A stretch of 64,000 nucleotides of DNA from Pontibacter ramchanderi (GCF_002846395.1 NZ_PJMU01000001.1:1302001-1366000); one strand, 5' to 3'. Shown: positions 45,418-55,619, numbered from the stretch's first letter. Program-made: numbers and translations. The notes: a model not told the origin generated them from the sequence alone.

Positions 45418-46167
45418 TCAGGTTGCACCCAATGGCTGGTGATGCTTGTGCACCTCCTCTCCTGTTTCCATGTAACGCTTAAAGTAGCGCAGGTCTTTCT
45501 CCACCATGCTCTTAAGCATCGGGTTCAGCATTTTGGCCGCCAAGCCGCCTACCGAACCTGCCGGTGGGCTATAGGAAATCACAGCCTGCACAATGGTACC
45601 ATGCCCGTCTGGGGAATCAGAGAAGCGCACTTCGCCGGCATTGTCGATGTCTGCATTGGGCAGCGAGCGCCAGGCAATGAGCTCATTCTCTTTTTCGCTG
45701 ATAATGTCCGCATCCCACGCCACGGTACCGACACCGCCCGGTATTTTGGCTACCCAATGCGAGCGCTGCGGACCGTTGGCCTGCACGCTTTCCAGGTGCT
45801 GCATAAACTTGGGCAGGTTTTCGAGCATGCGCCAGAACTGGTATACCTCAGTACGGGGCCGCTCCACGGTAATGGTCTTGATGATGTCCACCGATATATC
45901 TTCATTTTCGGCCGTGTCGCGCCCGATCATCTGGTTAAGAGGACAGTAGCCTGTAAAACCTCTGAAGAGCAGCAAGCCCCCGGCAAGGGCTGAGAGTATA
46001 CCGGAAGTACCGGATTGCCGCAGGCCAACCAGCGCCATTGCCGCGCCGCCAACCGCCGAAAGCACGCGCTCCGGCCGGCTTACATTGATGTGGCTCGACC
46101 CGGAAGCAGGTGGAAATATATGCTCTGTGTGAAGCATTTTGGCATAATTGGGATTGAATGTATCCAT
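45418..46167 (-). CDS. DUF2892 plus SRPBCC (cyclase-like) membrane protein
   Basis: This 249-residue protein joins a YgaP-like/DUF2892 region with hydrophobic segments (about residues 30-75; RVLSAVGGAAMALVG, CPLNQMIG) to a C-terminal SRPBCC/polyketide-cyclase-like domain (about 93-235; TVERPRTEVYQFWRMLENLPKF, WVAKIPGG, GTIVQAVISY). The SRPBCC part offers a hydrophobic ligand pocket. Similar DUF2892-SRPBCC fusions occur in soil and marine bacteria with no fixed function. The C terminus is His-rich (VHKHHQ). It is a single-gene unit. Confidence 0.8.
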   Translation of the reverse strand: MDTFNPNYAKMLHTEHIFPPASGSSHINVSRPERVLSAVGGAAMALVGLRQSGTSGILSALAGGLLLFRGFTGYCPLNQMIGRDTAENEDISVDIIKTITVERPRTEVYQFWRMLENLPKFMQHLESVQANGPQRSHWVAKIPGGVGTVAWDADIISEKENELIAWRSLPNADIDNAGEVRFSDSPDGHGTIVQAVISYSPPAGSVGGLAAKMLNPMLKSMVEKDLRYFKRYMETGEEVHKHHQPLGAT

Positions 46168-46276
46168 AGCTTATTGGTTTTGTTCTATTTCGTTTTAATG
46201 GATACGTGCTTTGGGTCTATTATAGTTGCTGTGGGCTGACTTTAATGGACTGGTACTTGAGCAGAACGCCCTAAAT

Positions 46277-46311
46277 GCAACAAGGCAGCCCTTGTGAGGC
46301 TGCCTTGTTGC
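46277..46311 (-). terminator. Terminator downstream of the porin-like gene at 46333
   Basis: A perfect 14-bp stem GCAACAAGGCAGCC/GGCTGCCTTGTTGC with a seven-base loop; the following T-tract is weak. Confidence 0.75.
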
Positions 46312-46332
46312 TATTCTTGCGAATCAGTATGC

Positions 46333-46959
46333 TTATTTGCCGAACAAGTAGGCTACTGAAATACCGAGCACGCGGTTTCTGGATTTGCTTTCGCCAGACT
46401 CCGTTTCGTACAGGCTGGTAAGGCCCAATCCGTAGCGCACGTCCAGGTTAAGCGCGCCAAAGGCTAAGCCTACGCCAAAGCTTGCGCCAAGCTCCATTCT
46501 GTTGTCTTCGTCTTCAAACTCGTAACTTTCGCTCACTTCGTTGTCACCATATTTGATCGACGATTTGCCGCTTACCAGATAGCCTGCTGTCGGCCCCCCC
46601 GTTACAAAGCCTTTCACCTGCTCTGAACCAAAAGTGATTTTAGCAAGCACAGGTACTTCGATGTAGTTGCTTTTGCCTTTAATGTAAGCATCGCTGTCAC
46701 CAATTTTAAAGCCCTTCTGCATAAAAAGGAGCTCTGGCTGAATAGAAACCAGCTCGCTTATAGCAAAGTTGGCCACTGCACCTACCTGCAAGCCTGGGTT
46801 ATACTTAATTTCATCTTCCATTTCATCGTCTTCGCCTTCTGACAGGCTAATCTTTGAGAAGGTGGCGCCCACTCGTGGACCAAAAGAAACTGATTGCGCC
46901 ATGGATGTGAAGGCCATACCTACAGCAAACAGCAACGTGAGTAAAAATTTGATTTTCAT
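46333..46959 (-). CDS. Porin-family outer-membrane beta-barrel protein
   Basis: This 208-residue barrel has a signal peptide (MAFTSMAQ) starting at the Met at 46959, chosen over an upstream Met. A long acidic loop (about 35-50, SEGEDDEMEDEIK) is followed by NPGLQVGAVANFAIS and IQPELLFMQKGF, as in the outer-membrane beta-barrel family of Bacteroidota. It ends VAYLFGK. It is similar in layout to the protein at 25814 but not closely related. No substrate is assigned. Confidence 0.87.
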   Translation of the reverse strand: MKIKFLLTLLFAVGMAFTSMAQSVSFGPRVGATFSKISLSEGEDDEMEDEIKYNPGLQVGAVANFAISELVSIQPELLFMQKGFKIGDSDAYIKGKSNYIEVPVLAKITFGSEQVKGFVTGGPTAGYLVSGKSSIKYGDNEVSESYEFEDEDNRMELGASFGVGLAFGALNLDVRYGLGLTSLYETESGESKSRNRVLGISVAYLFGK

Positions 46960-47116
46960 AAAAATGGTTTGGTTTAAAATATGCACAAAGCACATGATAA
47001 ATATTCAAGTTTCAAAATATATAATAAACTTGATATATTTCAATTGCTGCCTGATCAGGCAACTGAGAACCTACTCAACTCATATTCAATTGCTAAGAAA
47101 ACAACATATGACACAA

Positions 47117-47153
47117 AAAAAGGAGCCCCGGCTATGAATCAGGGCTCCTTTTG
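47117..47153 (-). terminator. Terminator downstream of tex
   Basis: AAAAGGAGCCC pairs with GGGCTCCTTTT around a 12-14-base loop, followed on the minus strand by seven T. Confidence 0.88.
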
Positions 47154-47174
47154 TACTAGGATCAGGTATAGCTC

Positions 47175-49427
47175 TTATTTAAACTTTCCTTTCAGCATGG
47201 CCAGTTTCGCTGCGAAATCATTGGCTGGCTCTTCTTCTTTTTTAGCACCGCCTTTTCTGCTGCCACCGCCGGTTGGTCGGGCTGCAGTTGGGTCGCCTTT
47301 CATGCTCAGGGAAATGCGTTTGCGCGGCACGTCCACTTCCAGCACCGTCACGTCTACCTTCTGCCCTACTTTCACCACATCGTGCGGGTTGGTCACAAAG
47401 CGGTCTGACAAGTGGCTCACGTGCACGAGGCCGTCCTGGTGCACGCCGATATCCACGAAGGCGCCAAAGGCAGTGATATTCGTTACAAGGCCCGGCAGCT
47501 TCATGCCTTCGCGCAGGTCCTTGATCTCGTTCACGCCTTCGGTGAAGCTGAAGGCTTCGAAGGTCTGGCGCGGGTCACGTCCTGGCTTAGCCAGTTCACT
47601 CAGGATGTCCTGCAGCGTTGGCAGACCAACTTTATCAGTCACGTAGTTTTTCAGGTTGATCTGCTTACGCAGCTCTTCTTTCTGCATCAGGTCCTGCACG
47701 GTCACGCCCAGGTCTTTGGCCATCTGCTCCACGATCGGGTAGCTTTCCGGATGCACGGCTGAGGCGTCGAGCGGGTTCTTGGCCTCACGAATTCGCAGGA
47801 AGCCTGCGGCCTGCTCAAAGGCCTTGTCTCCCAGACGCGGTACTTTTTTCAGTTCGGCACGGCTGCTGAACGGACCGTTCTGGTTGCGGAAATCCACGAT
47901 GTTCTGGGCAAGGGCTGGTCCCAAGCCGGATACATACGTCAGGAGTTGTTTACTGGCGGTGTTCACTTCCACACCTACGGCGTTCACGCAGCTCATCACT
48001 ACGTCATCCAGCGAGTTCTTCAGAGCAGTCTGGTCCACATCGTGCTGGTACTGGCCAACGCCGATCGATTTCGGATCGATCTTCACCAGTTCGGCCAGCG
48101 GGTCCATCAAACGACGGCCAATGGACACGGCGCCACGCACGGTCACATCCTGATCCGGGAATTCCTCACGGGCTACCTCGGAGGCCGAGTAGATAGAGGC
48201 GCCGCTCTCGTTCACCATCACCACCTGCACCGAAGCTGGCAGTTTCAGGCTCTTCACAAAGGCCTCCGTTTCGCGGCTGGCAGTTCCGTTACCGATGGCA
48301 ATGGCCTCTACCTCAAAACGGGTCACCATATACCGGACAGCCTGGGCTGCTTCGCTTTCCTTGTGCGCACCTGTATGTGGGTATATTGTTTCGTTGTGCA
48401 GCAGTTTGCCTTGCTTGTCGAGCACGACCGACTTCACGCCGGTCCGGAAACCCGGGTCGAGGGCCAGCACCGTTTTTTGGCCAAGTGGCGAAGAAAGCAG
48501 CAGCTGGCGTAGGTTGTCGGCGAACACGCGGATAGCCTCTTCGTCAGCACGCTTCTTTGAGGTGAGGCGCACCTCCGTCTCCATACTCAGCTTCAGCATG
48601 CGCTTGTAGCAATCCTTCGCGGCCAGCTTCACCTGCTCAGAGGCGGCATTATTGCCTTTCACGAACATGCGTTCGAGTTTATCCAACGCCTCTTCCTCAT
48701 CGGGTTGTGCACTGAGCAACAGCACCATTTCGGTCTCACCGCGGCGCATGGCCAGGATGCGGTGCGAAGGTGCTTTCTCGATCGGCTCTTCCCAGTCGAA
48801 GTAATCTTTGAATTTCTGGCCTTCCTCCTCTTTGCCCATCATTACGCGGCTTTTGAACGTGCCTTTCTTCTCGAACAGCTGACGCATGGTGGCACGGGCC
48901 TCGGCGTTCTCGTTCATCCACTCCGCCATGATGTCGCGGGCACCGGCCAGGGCCTCCTCTGCATCCTTCACTTCTTTCTCTTCGGAGATAAAATTGGCCG
49001 CCTCAGCAGTTACATCGAAGCTTTCCTGCTCAAACAGACGCTGCGCCAGTGGCTCCAGCCCTTTTTCGCGGGCAATGGTAGCACGGGTGCGGCGCTTCGG
49101 CTTGTAAGGCAGGTAAATATCCTCGAGAACGGCCATCGTTTCAGCGGCCATGATCTGCTCCTCCAGTTCCGGTGTGAGCTTCTCCTGGTCACGGATGGAT
49201 TTGAGGATGCTCTCACGGCGCTTGTCGAGCTCACGCAGCTGCTCCAGTCGGTCGCGCACGGCAGCTACCTGCACTTCGTCGAGCGAGCCGGTGGCCTCTT
49301 TTCGGTAACGGGAAATGAAAGGCACAGTAGCGCCTTCGTCGAGCAAGGTTGCCGTCGCCTCCACCTGCTTGATGGTGATGGAGAGCTCGGTGGCAATCTT
49401 GATTAAGTGGTCAACGTTTAATTCCAT
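47175..49427 (-). CDS. tex: Tex-like RNA-binding transcription accessory protein
   Basis: This 750-residue protein is full length for Tex. Order: N-terminal helical region with the signature VPFISRYRKEATGSLDE, a YqgF/RNase H-like region (LALDPGFRTGVKSVVLD), a helix-hairpin-helix region (YVSGLGPALAQNIVDFRNQNGPF) and an S1 RNA-binding domain near the C terminus (LVTNITAFGAFVDIGVHQDGLVHVS). Tex binds RNA and affects transcription and stress or virulence traits in other bacteria; it is nearly universal. The lysine- and glycine-rich tail follows. It is transcribed alone. Confidence 0.95.
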   Translation of the reverse strand: MELNVDHLIKIATELSITIKQVEATATLLDEGATVPFISRYRKEATGSLDEVQVAAVRDRLEQLRELDKRRESILKSIRDQEKLTPELEEQIMAAETMAVLEDIYLPYKPKRRTRATIAREKGLEPLAQRLFEQESFDVTAEAANFISEEKEVKDAEEALAGARDIMAEWMNENAEARATMRQLFEKKGTFKSRVMMGKEEEGQKFKDYFDWEEPIEKAPSHRILAMRRGETEMVLLLSAQPDEEEALDKLERMFVKGNNAASEQVKLAAKDCYKRMLKLSMETEVRLTSKKRADEEAIRVFADNLRQLLLSSPLGQKTVLALDPGFRTGVKSVVLDKQGKLLHNETIYPHTGAHKESEAAQAVRYMVTRFEVEAIAIGNGTASRETEAFVKSLKLPASVQVVMVNESGASIYSASEVAREEFPDQDVTVRGAVSIGRRLMDPLAELVKIDPKSIGVGQYQHDVDQTALKNSLDDVVMSCVNAVGVEVNTASKQLLTYVSGLGPALAQNIVDFRNQNGPFSSRAELKKVPRLGDKAFEQAAGFLRIREAKNPLDASAVHPESYPIVEQMAKDLGVTVQDLMQKEELRKQINLKNYVTDKVGLPTLQDILSELAKPGRDPRQTFEAFSFTEGVNEIKDLREGMKLPGLVTNITAFGAFVDIGVHQDGLVHVSHLSDRFVTNPHDVVKVGQKVDVTVLEVDVPRKRISLSMKGDPTAARPTGGGSRKGGAKKEEEPANDFAAKLAMLKGKFK

Positions 49428-49666
49428 GTATTTTTGTAAAAAATAAGCAACACAGTGGCGGGAAAAGATGCGTCAGCAGGGTATACAGACAGCCTTACAT
49501 AATCCTTCCCACATTTTCCTCTCTCAGTAAGGAATACCCTTTTCGGATAAGGAACGTCAAATTTAAGTGATATTGCCTGAAAGCGAAACAACTTGAGCAG
49601 GTAAATTGGCTGCGCTGCCGAAAGGCCGATCTGCTGTTTGCTGATTATTTTTATACCTTCGTACGC

Positions 49667-51031
49667 TTGAGATCCCGGAAACACGCCCATATTGTCCTGC
49701 TGACGTTACTCAGTTTGCTGCTTTGCACAATGCAGGGCTGCCTGCTGAAACGCGTTGACCACACCCCGTACACACAGACCGATTATTACCGGGCTACCCT
49801 GCAGGAACTCGGGCAGCAACCTCCGGTTACGGGTGAGAGCGACTCGCTGCAGGTGGGGTGGGCCAAGGTGAATATCACGCCCCCTGCCGGCTCCCCGCTG
49901 GCCGGCTACGGCAAGCGAAGAGGACTCAGGTATAGTGCCGTGCACGACTCGGTGTGGGTGCGCACTTTCGCCTTCGACAATGGCCACACCGAAGTATTTT
50001 TTGTTTCGCTGGACATGCTGATCGCTCCCATGACCGTGACGGCAGAGTTGGAGAAGGCGTATCCCGAACTGGGGCTCAAACCCGGGCAGGTATACCTGAG
50101 CGCTACCCACACCCATACCAGTTTCGGAGGATGGGGACAGAAGCTGATAGGCTGGGTAATGGCCGGCAGGTATAGCGAGCAAATCGTAAAGCAAACGGCG
50201 GCACATATTGTGCGAAGCATTCAGCTGGCCAGACAAAACAAGCAGGCTGCCCGGCTCGGCTACGGCGAGGCTTATATTTCCCGCCTGGTCCGCAACCGCC
50301 TCACAGGCTCCCTTGCTGGTCGGGATACGACGGTCCGGTTTTTCAAAGTAGAGCAGGCCTCTGGCAAAACGGCTGTTCTAGCTACGTTTGCAGCGCATCC
50401 TACCATTCTGCCTTCCATGGATCCGGTGCTTTCGCGCGACTACCCGGGGGAGTTTGTCGACCAGTTAGAAAAAACTGTGGATTTTGCTGCCTTTTCAGCT
50501 GGTGCGGTTGGCAGTCAGGCGGTAGTGGCACTCCATGGCGATTCCTACCAGAGCACAGCCGCCGTCGGGCAGCAACTGGCGGCCGCCATCAAACGGAAAC
50601 TGCCCGCCGTCGAGATGCAGTCTAAAGTCCGCCTCGGCTATTCCAGGCACAGGCTTTTCCTGCCCGAACCCCAATGGCGCCTGACTGACAATTACCGTTT
50701 GGCGCCTTCCCTGTTTCACTGGCTCTTCGGCAAATACCCTACTTATATGAACAGCATGCAGCTTGGGGAGGTAGTATTGCTGGGCGTACCTGCCGACTAC
50801 TCGGGTGAGTTGCTGCCTGAGTTGGAGCAGCAAGGGCAACCCGTAATGGTCACCAGCTTCAATGGCGGCTATGTCGGTTACATAACGCCGGACCGGTACT
50901 ATAAGCTCGATGAAAATGAAACGCGTGCCATGAACTTTTACGGCCCGCAGAGCGGAAGCTATTTCACAGAAATTATGAAAAGAATCAGGCGCAGCTATTT
51001 GTTAAAGGGGAGCAAAACAACTAAGTTGTAA
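49667..51031 (+). CDS. Neutral/alkaline ceramidase-like lipoprotein
   Basis: This 454-residue protein starts at TTG 49667, chosen because a lipoprotein signal peptide follows (LSLLLCTMQGC). The body matches the N-terminal domain of neutral/alkaline ceramidases: WAKVNITPPAGSPLAGYGKR, FVSLDML, SATHTHTSFGG (zinc-binding His pair), FAAHPTILP and the SRDYPGEF segment. True neutral ceramidases are about 650-700 residues; this protein ends where their C-terminal domain would start, so it may hydrolyse a different amide. It is probably on the outer membrane or in the periplasm. No partner is apparent. Confidence 0.85.
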   Translation: MRSRKHAHIVLLTLLSLLLCTMQGCLLKRVDHTPYTQTDYYRATLQELGQQPPVTGESDSLQVGWAKVNITPPAGSPLAGYGKRRGLRYSAVHDSVWVRTFAFDNGHTEVFFVSLDMLIAPMTVTAELEKAYPELGLKPGQVYLSATHTHTSFGGWGQKLIGWVMAGRYSEQIVKQTAAHIVRSIQLARQNKQAARLGYGEAYISRLVRNRLTGSLAGRDTTVRFFKVEQASGKTAVLATFAAHPTILPSMDPVLSRDYPGEFVDQLEKTVDFAAFSAGAVGSQAVVALHGDSYQSTAAVGQQLAAAIKRKLPAVEMQSKVRLGYSRHRLFLPEPQWRLTDNYRLAPSLFHWLFGKYPTYMNSMQLGEVVLLGVPADYSGELLPELEQQGQPVMVTSFNGGYVGYITPDRYYKLDENETRAMNFYGPQSGSYFTEIMKRIRRSYLLKGSKTTKL

Positions 51032-51540
51032 AAAAGTTTAATATTTTTTAATACAATTACAGTACGCTATCACTGCGCACCAACTATCTCCAACAAATTT
51101 AATTTATCCTATTTTATATTATGTTAAAGCAATCCTTCGGTGCTTTAAAATCCAAAACACAAGTTGCCTGACACCGGCACATTATCCTACATCTTGCCTC
51201 CAGGATACTGATTTCGCTCTTTAGCCCAGCTCCTAACCCAACAGCTTCCCTCCAAGTTTTTATTGCTCAATAATTTAGCGGCCACCTTTACAATCATCCT
51301 TAAAAGGTACAAAAAGGGATCCAACCATCTGACGACTGATGTTATGACGCCTACATCCTGGGGCAATAAATTGCCGTAAATGCATCCATGTCAGCGAAAA
51401 ACTGGTCGTTGCCCCAGGCGCTTCTTTTCGCTCAGCAGAATCGTCATACTTGTATAATGCAATACACAGTGACTGCACCCTATCTGTAATACCTTGTAAA
51501 TAGTACCATATGTAACATTTTTAAAACAATTCTCACCTCT
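51032..51540. other. Gene-free spacer upstream of the M36 protease
   Basis: About 510 bases, AT-rich at both ends, without an ORF of coding character. It presumably contains the promoter and leader of the M36 gene. I see no tRNA, insertion sequence or strong hairpin; a minor inverted GGCAAT/ATTGCC (51362-51375) is probably incidental. Confidence 0.55.
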
Positions 51541-54500
51541 ATGAAACTAAAATTACCGTGCAATCCGCTGTATCTACTGGGGTTGATCTTCCTGCTGGCT
51601 TCGGGTACCGCCAGCGCCCAGGCAAGCCTCGACATTGCCCTGCGGCACATCGACCAAACCAAGGCAGATTACAAGCTCAACACCGCTGACCTCTCCGACT
51701 ATGTAGTAACTGACCAGTATACCTCCAAGCACAATGGCATTACACACATTTACCTGCGCCAGCGCCACCAAGGTATAGAAGTAGTGGATGCAAATATCAA
51801 CATCAACATCGACCGCGAAGGCAATGTGATCAACATGGGCAACCGGTTTATACCTAACCTGCGCGGCGCCATCAAAGGCAATGCTGCCGTCCTCTCGCCT
51901 GAGCGGGCCGCCAACGCCGCCGCTGCCGCCCTCAAGCTCACACCCAAGCAGCCCATCAGGCTAAAAGAACGTAAGGCCCCCAGCCAAAAGCTGCCCGCTG
52001 CCGCAAAGGCCGTGGTGCTGACCGATGGGGGCATTTCGCTGCAGCCTATACCTGCCAAACTGGTATACCAACCCATGCCCAACGGCGATGTGCGCCTGGC
52101 CTGGGAAGTGGATATCTACAACACCGACGCACAGCACTACTGGAACATGCGTATCGACGCGGCTACCGGGCAGGTGCTGAAACAGCAGGACCTGGTTATA
52201 CACGACAATTGGGGACTGCCTGTGGTGACAGACGACCCGCACCAGAAAATGGCCATTGTGCAGCAGAACAGACAGGGCCGTGTGGCAACTAAAGCAGAGC
52301 GCCTGAAAGCACAGCAGGATTTTTATACCCAGGCTTTCGCACCGCGCAGTGTGGCAGCGGCTGCAGTCGCCTCCAGCGGTACTTACCACGTATACGATGC
52401 TCCTTTTGAGACACCAAGCCATGGCGACAGAACCCTGGTTACGGGCAAGGAAAACCCGACTGCTTCACCGCTTGGCTGGCACAACGACGGTCTGCTGTCT
52501 TACACCATCACCAAAGGCAATAACGTGCACGCCTACGAAGACCGTCTTGGCGCCAATGCCGGCACCAGTCCCGACGGCGGCTTCGACCTTAACTTCGACT
52601 TCCCGCTTGACCTCTCCAAAGAGCCGGACACTTACGTAAAAGCGGCCACTACCAACCTGTTTTACTGGAACAACATCATCCACGACCTATTCTACCTCTA
52701 TGGTTTTGATGAGGCAAGCGGCAATTTCCAGCAGAAGAACTTCTCCGGTGAAGGCGCTGGCCTGGATGCCGTGATGGCAGAGGCACAGGATGGCGGGGGC
52801 ACCAACAACGCCAATTTCCTGACGCTGCAGGACGGTGTACCTGGCCGCATGCAGATGTACCTGTGGACTTCTTCGGTGCCTGCCAAACTGCTTCATATTA
52901 CGGCTCCTTCTTCAGTGGCGGGCTCATATACCGGTGTGCAGGCTGCTTTCGGTCCGGCAGTCGACGAAACAGGCGTATCGGGCAAGATCGTGATGGCTGA
53001 CCCAGCCAACGGCTGCAATGGCGCTCCTGACTTGCCAGCTGGCTCTGTACCGGTGCCTTTCAACAACCAGGCAGAGATCTCCGGTAATATTGCCCTGGTT
53101 GACCGTGGCGAGTGCTCTTTCATATCCAAAGCACTCAATGCACAAGCATCTGGCGCCACAGCAGTGATTGTGGTCAACAACATTGACGGTCCGGCCATGT
53201 CGATGGGCGGCGATGAAACAGGCACCGCCGTGCTTATACCTGCCATCATGATCAGCAAGGCCGATGGCGACAAACTGAAAACTGCCCTGGCCCAGGGTCT
53301 GACCGGCGCCCTGCGACTGGAAGGCGGCGTACCTCCGATGCGTGACGGCGACCTGGACAACGGTATCATCGCCCATGAGTATGGCCACGGCATCTCTACC
53401 CGCCTCACCGGTGGCCCAAGCACACAATGCCTCTCAGGCGCTGAGCAGGGCGGTGAAGGCTGGAGCGATTTCTTCGGCCTGATCATGACCATGCGCGATG
53501 GCGACACGGGCACACAGCGACGTGGCATTGGTACCTATGTGCTCTCAGAGGGTACAGACGGCAACGGTATACGTCCTGCCCCTTACAGCACCGACATGGG
53601 CATCAACCCTTATACCTACAAAATGATCGCTAACCCGGAGATCTCTGTGCCGCATGGAGTGGGCTTCATCTGGGCTACGATGCTTTGGGATATGACCTGG
53701 AACCTGATCGAGGAATACGGTTACGACCCGGACCTGCACAATGGCAAAGGCGGCAACAACATCGCCCTGCAACTGGTGATCGACGGCCTGAAACTGCAGC
53801 CTTGCAGCCCCGGCTTCATCGATGCCCGCGACGCCATACTGGCCGCCGACCGCATCAACAACGGCGGTGCCAACCAGTGCCACATCTGGCGTGCCTTTGC
53901 CAAGCGTGGCCTCGGCTACAGCGCCACCCAGGGCAGCAACAACGACCTGACCGACGGCACCGAAGCCTTCGACCTGCCACCATCCTGCGAGCCACAGTTT
54001 GCCATTAAACTGCAGGCTACTCCTTCGCCGGTGACGGATGGTGAGGAACTGACATACAAGATCACGGTAACAAACGAAACGGCCGGCTCAGTAAGCAATG
54101 TGGCCATCACCAATCCGCTGCCAGAGGGAACCTTGTTTGTTGAACAAGCAGGCACAGACGCCCCTAAGCTGACAAAAGGTGTCGTAACCTTCAAGTCAGT
54201 GAAAATGACGCAGGGCGAGACCATTGAGCGCAGCTTCAAAGTGCGCGTAAACAAGGGCACCGGCACCACGGTATACTTCCACGACGATATGGAGAACGGC
54301 GGCGGCAAATGGAAGACAGCCCGCGGCGTAGGCCTGAGCGACTGGCAGCTGAGCACGAAGAACCCGCATAGCGGCAGTACCTCCTGGTTTGCCGTAGACC
54401 CGGATGCCTTCAGCGACCAATACCTGATCACGGCGCAGCCTGTTGCCGTTGGAGAAAATGCCCTGCTGCGTTTCTGGCACAGCTTTGCCACCGAGGCCGG

Positions 54501-55167
54501 ATTTGACGGCGGCGTGGTCGAGATCAGCACAAACCGCGGCCTCACCTGGAGCGACTTAGGCAGCAAGATGATCCAAAACGGATATAACAGCGAAATTCCA
54601 CTGCTCAACGCCTCCACGATCGTTGGTCCGGCCTTTACGGGCAATAGCGATGGCTATATACAGACCATTGTGGACCTGAGCAGCTACAAAGGTCAAAATG
54701 TCCTGATCCGCTTCCGCATGGGCTCCGATGTGCTCACAGGAGCTACCGGTTGGTATGTGGATGATGTGGACATTGTGTCGAACCCGACTGTGGTGAGCAG
54801 CACCTCCTACGTTACCTCCCGATTCGGCGGAGATGCCAATGCGACAACTGAAACGCTCGTGCTTAGAACAGGTAGCCTGTCTCAAAGCAGTGTGCTTGCA
54901 GCCAAAGCATCTGAATCACGTGAGATTCTCTTCCCGAATCCAGCCCAGAACAGGATCAATCTTAAACTGGCTGAGCAAGCTGCGGGACCTGTGCTGATCA
55001 CCATTGCCAATGCGCTGGGGCAGCAAGTGGCGCAGCACGAAATTCCGGCTGAGGATGCGGTAGGCGGCGCCTCTATTTCGCTGGAGGATCTGACCGATGG
55101 TATCTACTATTTCACGATCCAAAACGGAGAGAAGCGCAGCACCCACAAAGTGATCATTAGAAAGTAA
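51541..55167 (+). CDS. T9SS-secreted M36 (fungalysin-type) metallopeptidase
   Basis: This 1208-residue secreted zinc endopeptidase has a signal peptide (GTASAQ), an N-terminal FTP/PepSY-like propeptide (about residues 30-230), an M36 catalytic domain with HEYGH at 612-616 and the third-ligand Glu in GGEGWSDFFG, and a PA domain inserted before the active site (about 455-600). After it come a DUF11-like domain (about 820-905), a jelly-roll/MAM-like domain (about 915-1080) and a type A T9SS sorting domain (from about 1125, FPNPAQNRINLKL). It is therefore exported by T9SS and likely degrades extracellular protein. It is one of two T9SS type A cargo genes in the window. Confidence 0.93.
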   Translation: MKLKLPCNPLYLLGLIFLLASGTASAQASLDIALRHIDQTKADYKLNTADLSDYVVTDQYTSKHNGITHIYLRQRHQGIEVVDANININIDREGNVINMGNRFIPNLRGAIKGNAAVLSPERAANAAAAALKLTPKQPIRLKERKAPSQKLPAAAKAVVLTDGGISLQPIPAKLVYQPMPNGDVRLAWEVDIYNTDAQHYWNMRIDAATGQVLKQQDLVIHDNWGLPVVTDDPHQKMAIVQQNRQGRVATKAERLKAQQDFYTQAFAPRSVAAAAVASSGTYHVYDAPFETPSHGDRTLVTGKENPTASPLGWHNDGLLSYTITKGNNVHAYEDRLGANAGTSPDGGFDLNFDFPLDLSKEPDTYVKAATTNLFYWNNIIHDLFYLYGFDEASGNFQQKNFSGEGAGLDAVMAEAQDGGGTNNANFLTLQDGVPGRMQMYLWTSSVPAKLLHITAPSSVAGSYTGVQAAFGPAVDETGVSGKIVMADPANGCNGAPDLPAGSVPVPFNNQAEISGNIALVDRGECSFISKALNAQASGATAVIVVNNIDGPAMSMGGDETGTAVLIPAIMISKADGDKLKTALAQGLTGALRLEGGVPPMRDGDLDNGIIAHEYGHGISTRLTGGPSTQCLSGAEQGGEGWSDFFGLIMTMRDGDTGTQRRGIGTYVLSEGTDGNGIRPAPYSTDMGINPYTYKMIANPEISVPHGVGFIWATMLWDMTWNLIEEYGYDPDLHNGKGGNNIALQLVIDGLKLQPCSPGFIDARDAILAADRINNGGANQCHIWRAFAKRGLGYSATQGSNNDLTDGTEAFDLPPSCEPQFAIKLQATPSPVTDGEELTYKITVTNETAGSVSNVAITNPLPEGTLFVEQAGTDAPKLTKGVVTFKSVKMTQGETIERSFKVRVNKGTGTTVYFHDDMENGGGKWKTARGVGLSDWQLSTKNPHSGSTSWFAVDPDAFSDQYLITAQPVAVGENALLRFWHSFATEAGFDGGVVEISTNRGLTWSDLGSKMIQNGYNSEIPLLNASTIVGPAFTGNSDGYIQTIVDLSSYKGQNVLIRFRMGSDVLTGATGWYVDDVDIVSNPTVVSSTSYVTSRFGGDANATTETLVLRTGSLSQSSVLAAKASESREILFPNPAQNRINLKLAEQAAGPVLITIANALGQQVAQHEIPAEDAVGGASISLEDLTDGIYYFTIQNGEKRSTHKVIIRK

Positions 55168-55186
55168 GAAACTATAAACCCTGAGC

Positions 55187-55216
55187 AAAAGCCATCCCTG
55201 ATTAGGGGTGGCTTTT
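55187..55216 (+). terminator. Terminator after the M36 protease
   Basis: AAAAGCCATCCCT pairs with AGGGGTGGCTTTT around a four-base loop, followed by T-rich sequence. Confidence 0.85.
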
Positions 55217-55379
55217 CTCTTTCTATACCTGATCAGGCAAATAATTATAATATATCATTTCTATATAACTCATATTCATATCATTGTATTGAAATAGTTA
55301 TAAACAATTCCATACCTATCCGGGTTTAAAATAGTGTAAGGCTTATGTGCCTTGCTTTGTGTTACTTAATACTTTGGAT

Positions 55380-55619
55380 ATGGAAACGTTTTTGCCGGAT
55401 ATAGCGAGTTTACTTTTTATTTTAACCTTTACTATTTACTCATTACTGGTAGTTTTTATGCTGGTATGGACTTATCATGATGCAGAGAGTCGTGGAGTGA
55501 TGGGGTGGCTGGTGGTTATACCTGCTTTTATGACGGGTACCCTGCTGGGTGTGATCCTGTGGTTGGTGTTCAGGCCAGCCCTTAAGCCAGAGCCTGTATG
55601 GGTGCGGGTGCGCGAGTAA
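55380..55619 (+). CDS. Small two-helix membrane protein (PLDc_N-like)
   Basis: This 79-residue protein starts at the Met at 55380. It has two hydrophobic helices (about residues 8-30 and 40-64) linked by TYHDAESRG, with a short basic C terminus. The acidic-basic loop followed by a glycine-rich second helix resembles the PLDc_N/small-membrane-protein group, often a membrane anchor of unknown function. It is monocistronic in a region of AT-rich DNA. Confidence 0.7.
   Translation: METFLPDIASLLFILTFTIYSLLVVFMLVWTYHDAESRGVMGWLVVIPAFMTGTLLGVILWLVFRPALKPEPVWVRVRE

Noticed and set aside
48705..49406. A 233-residue plus-strand frame antisense to tex
   Set aside because: Tex is full length with all motifs; the antisense frame is a by-product of its codon use.
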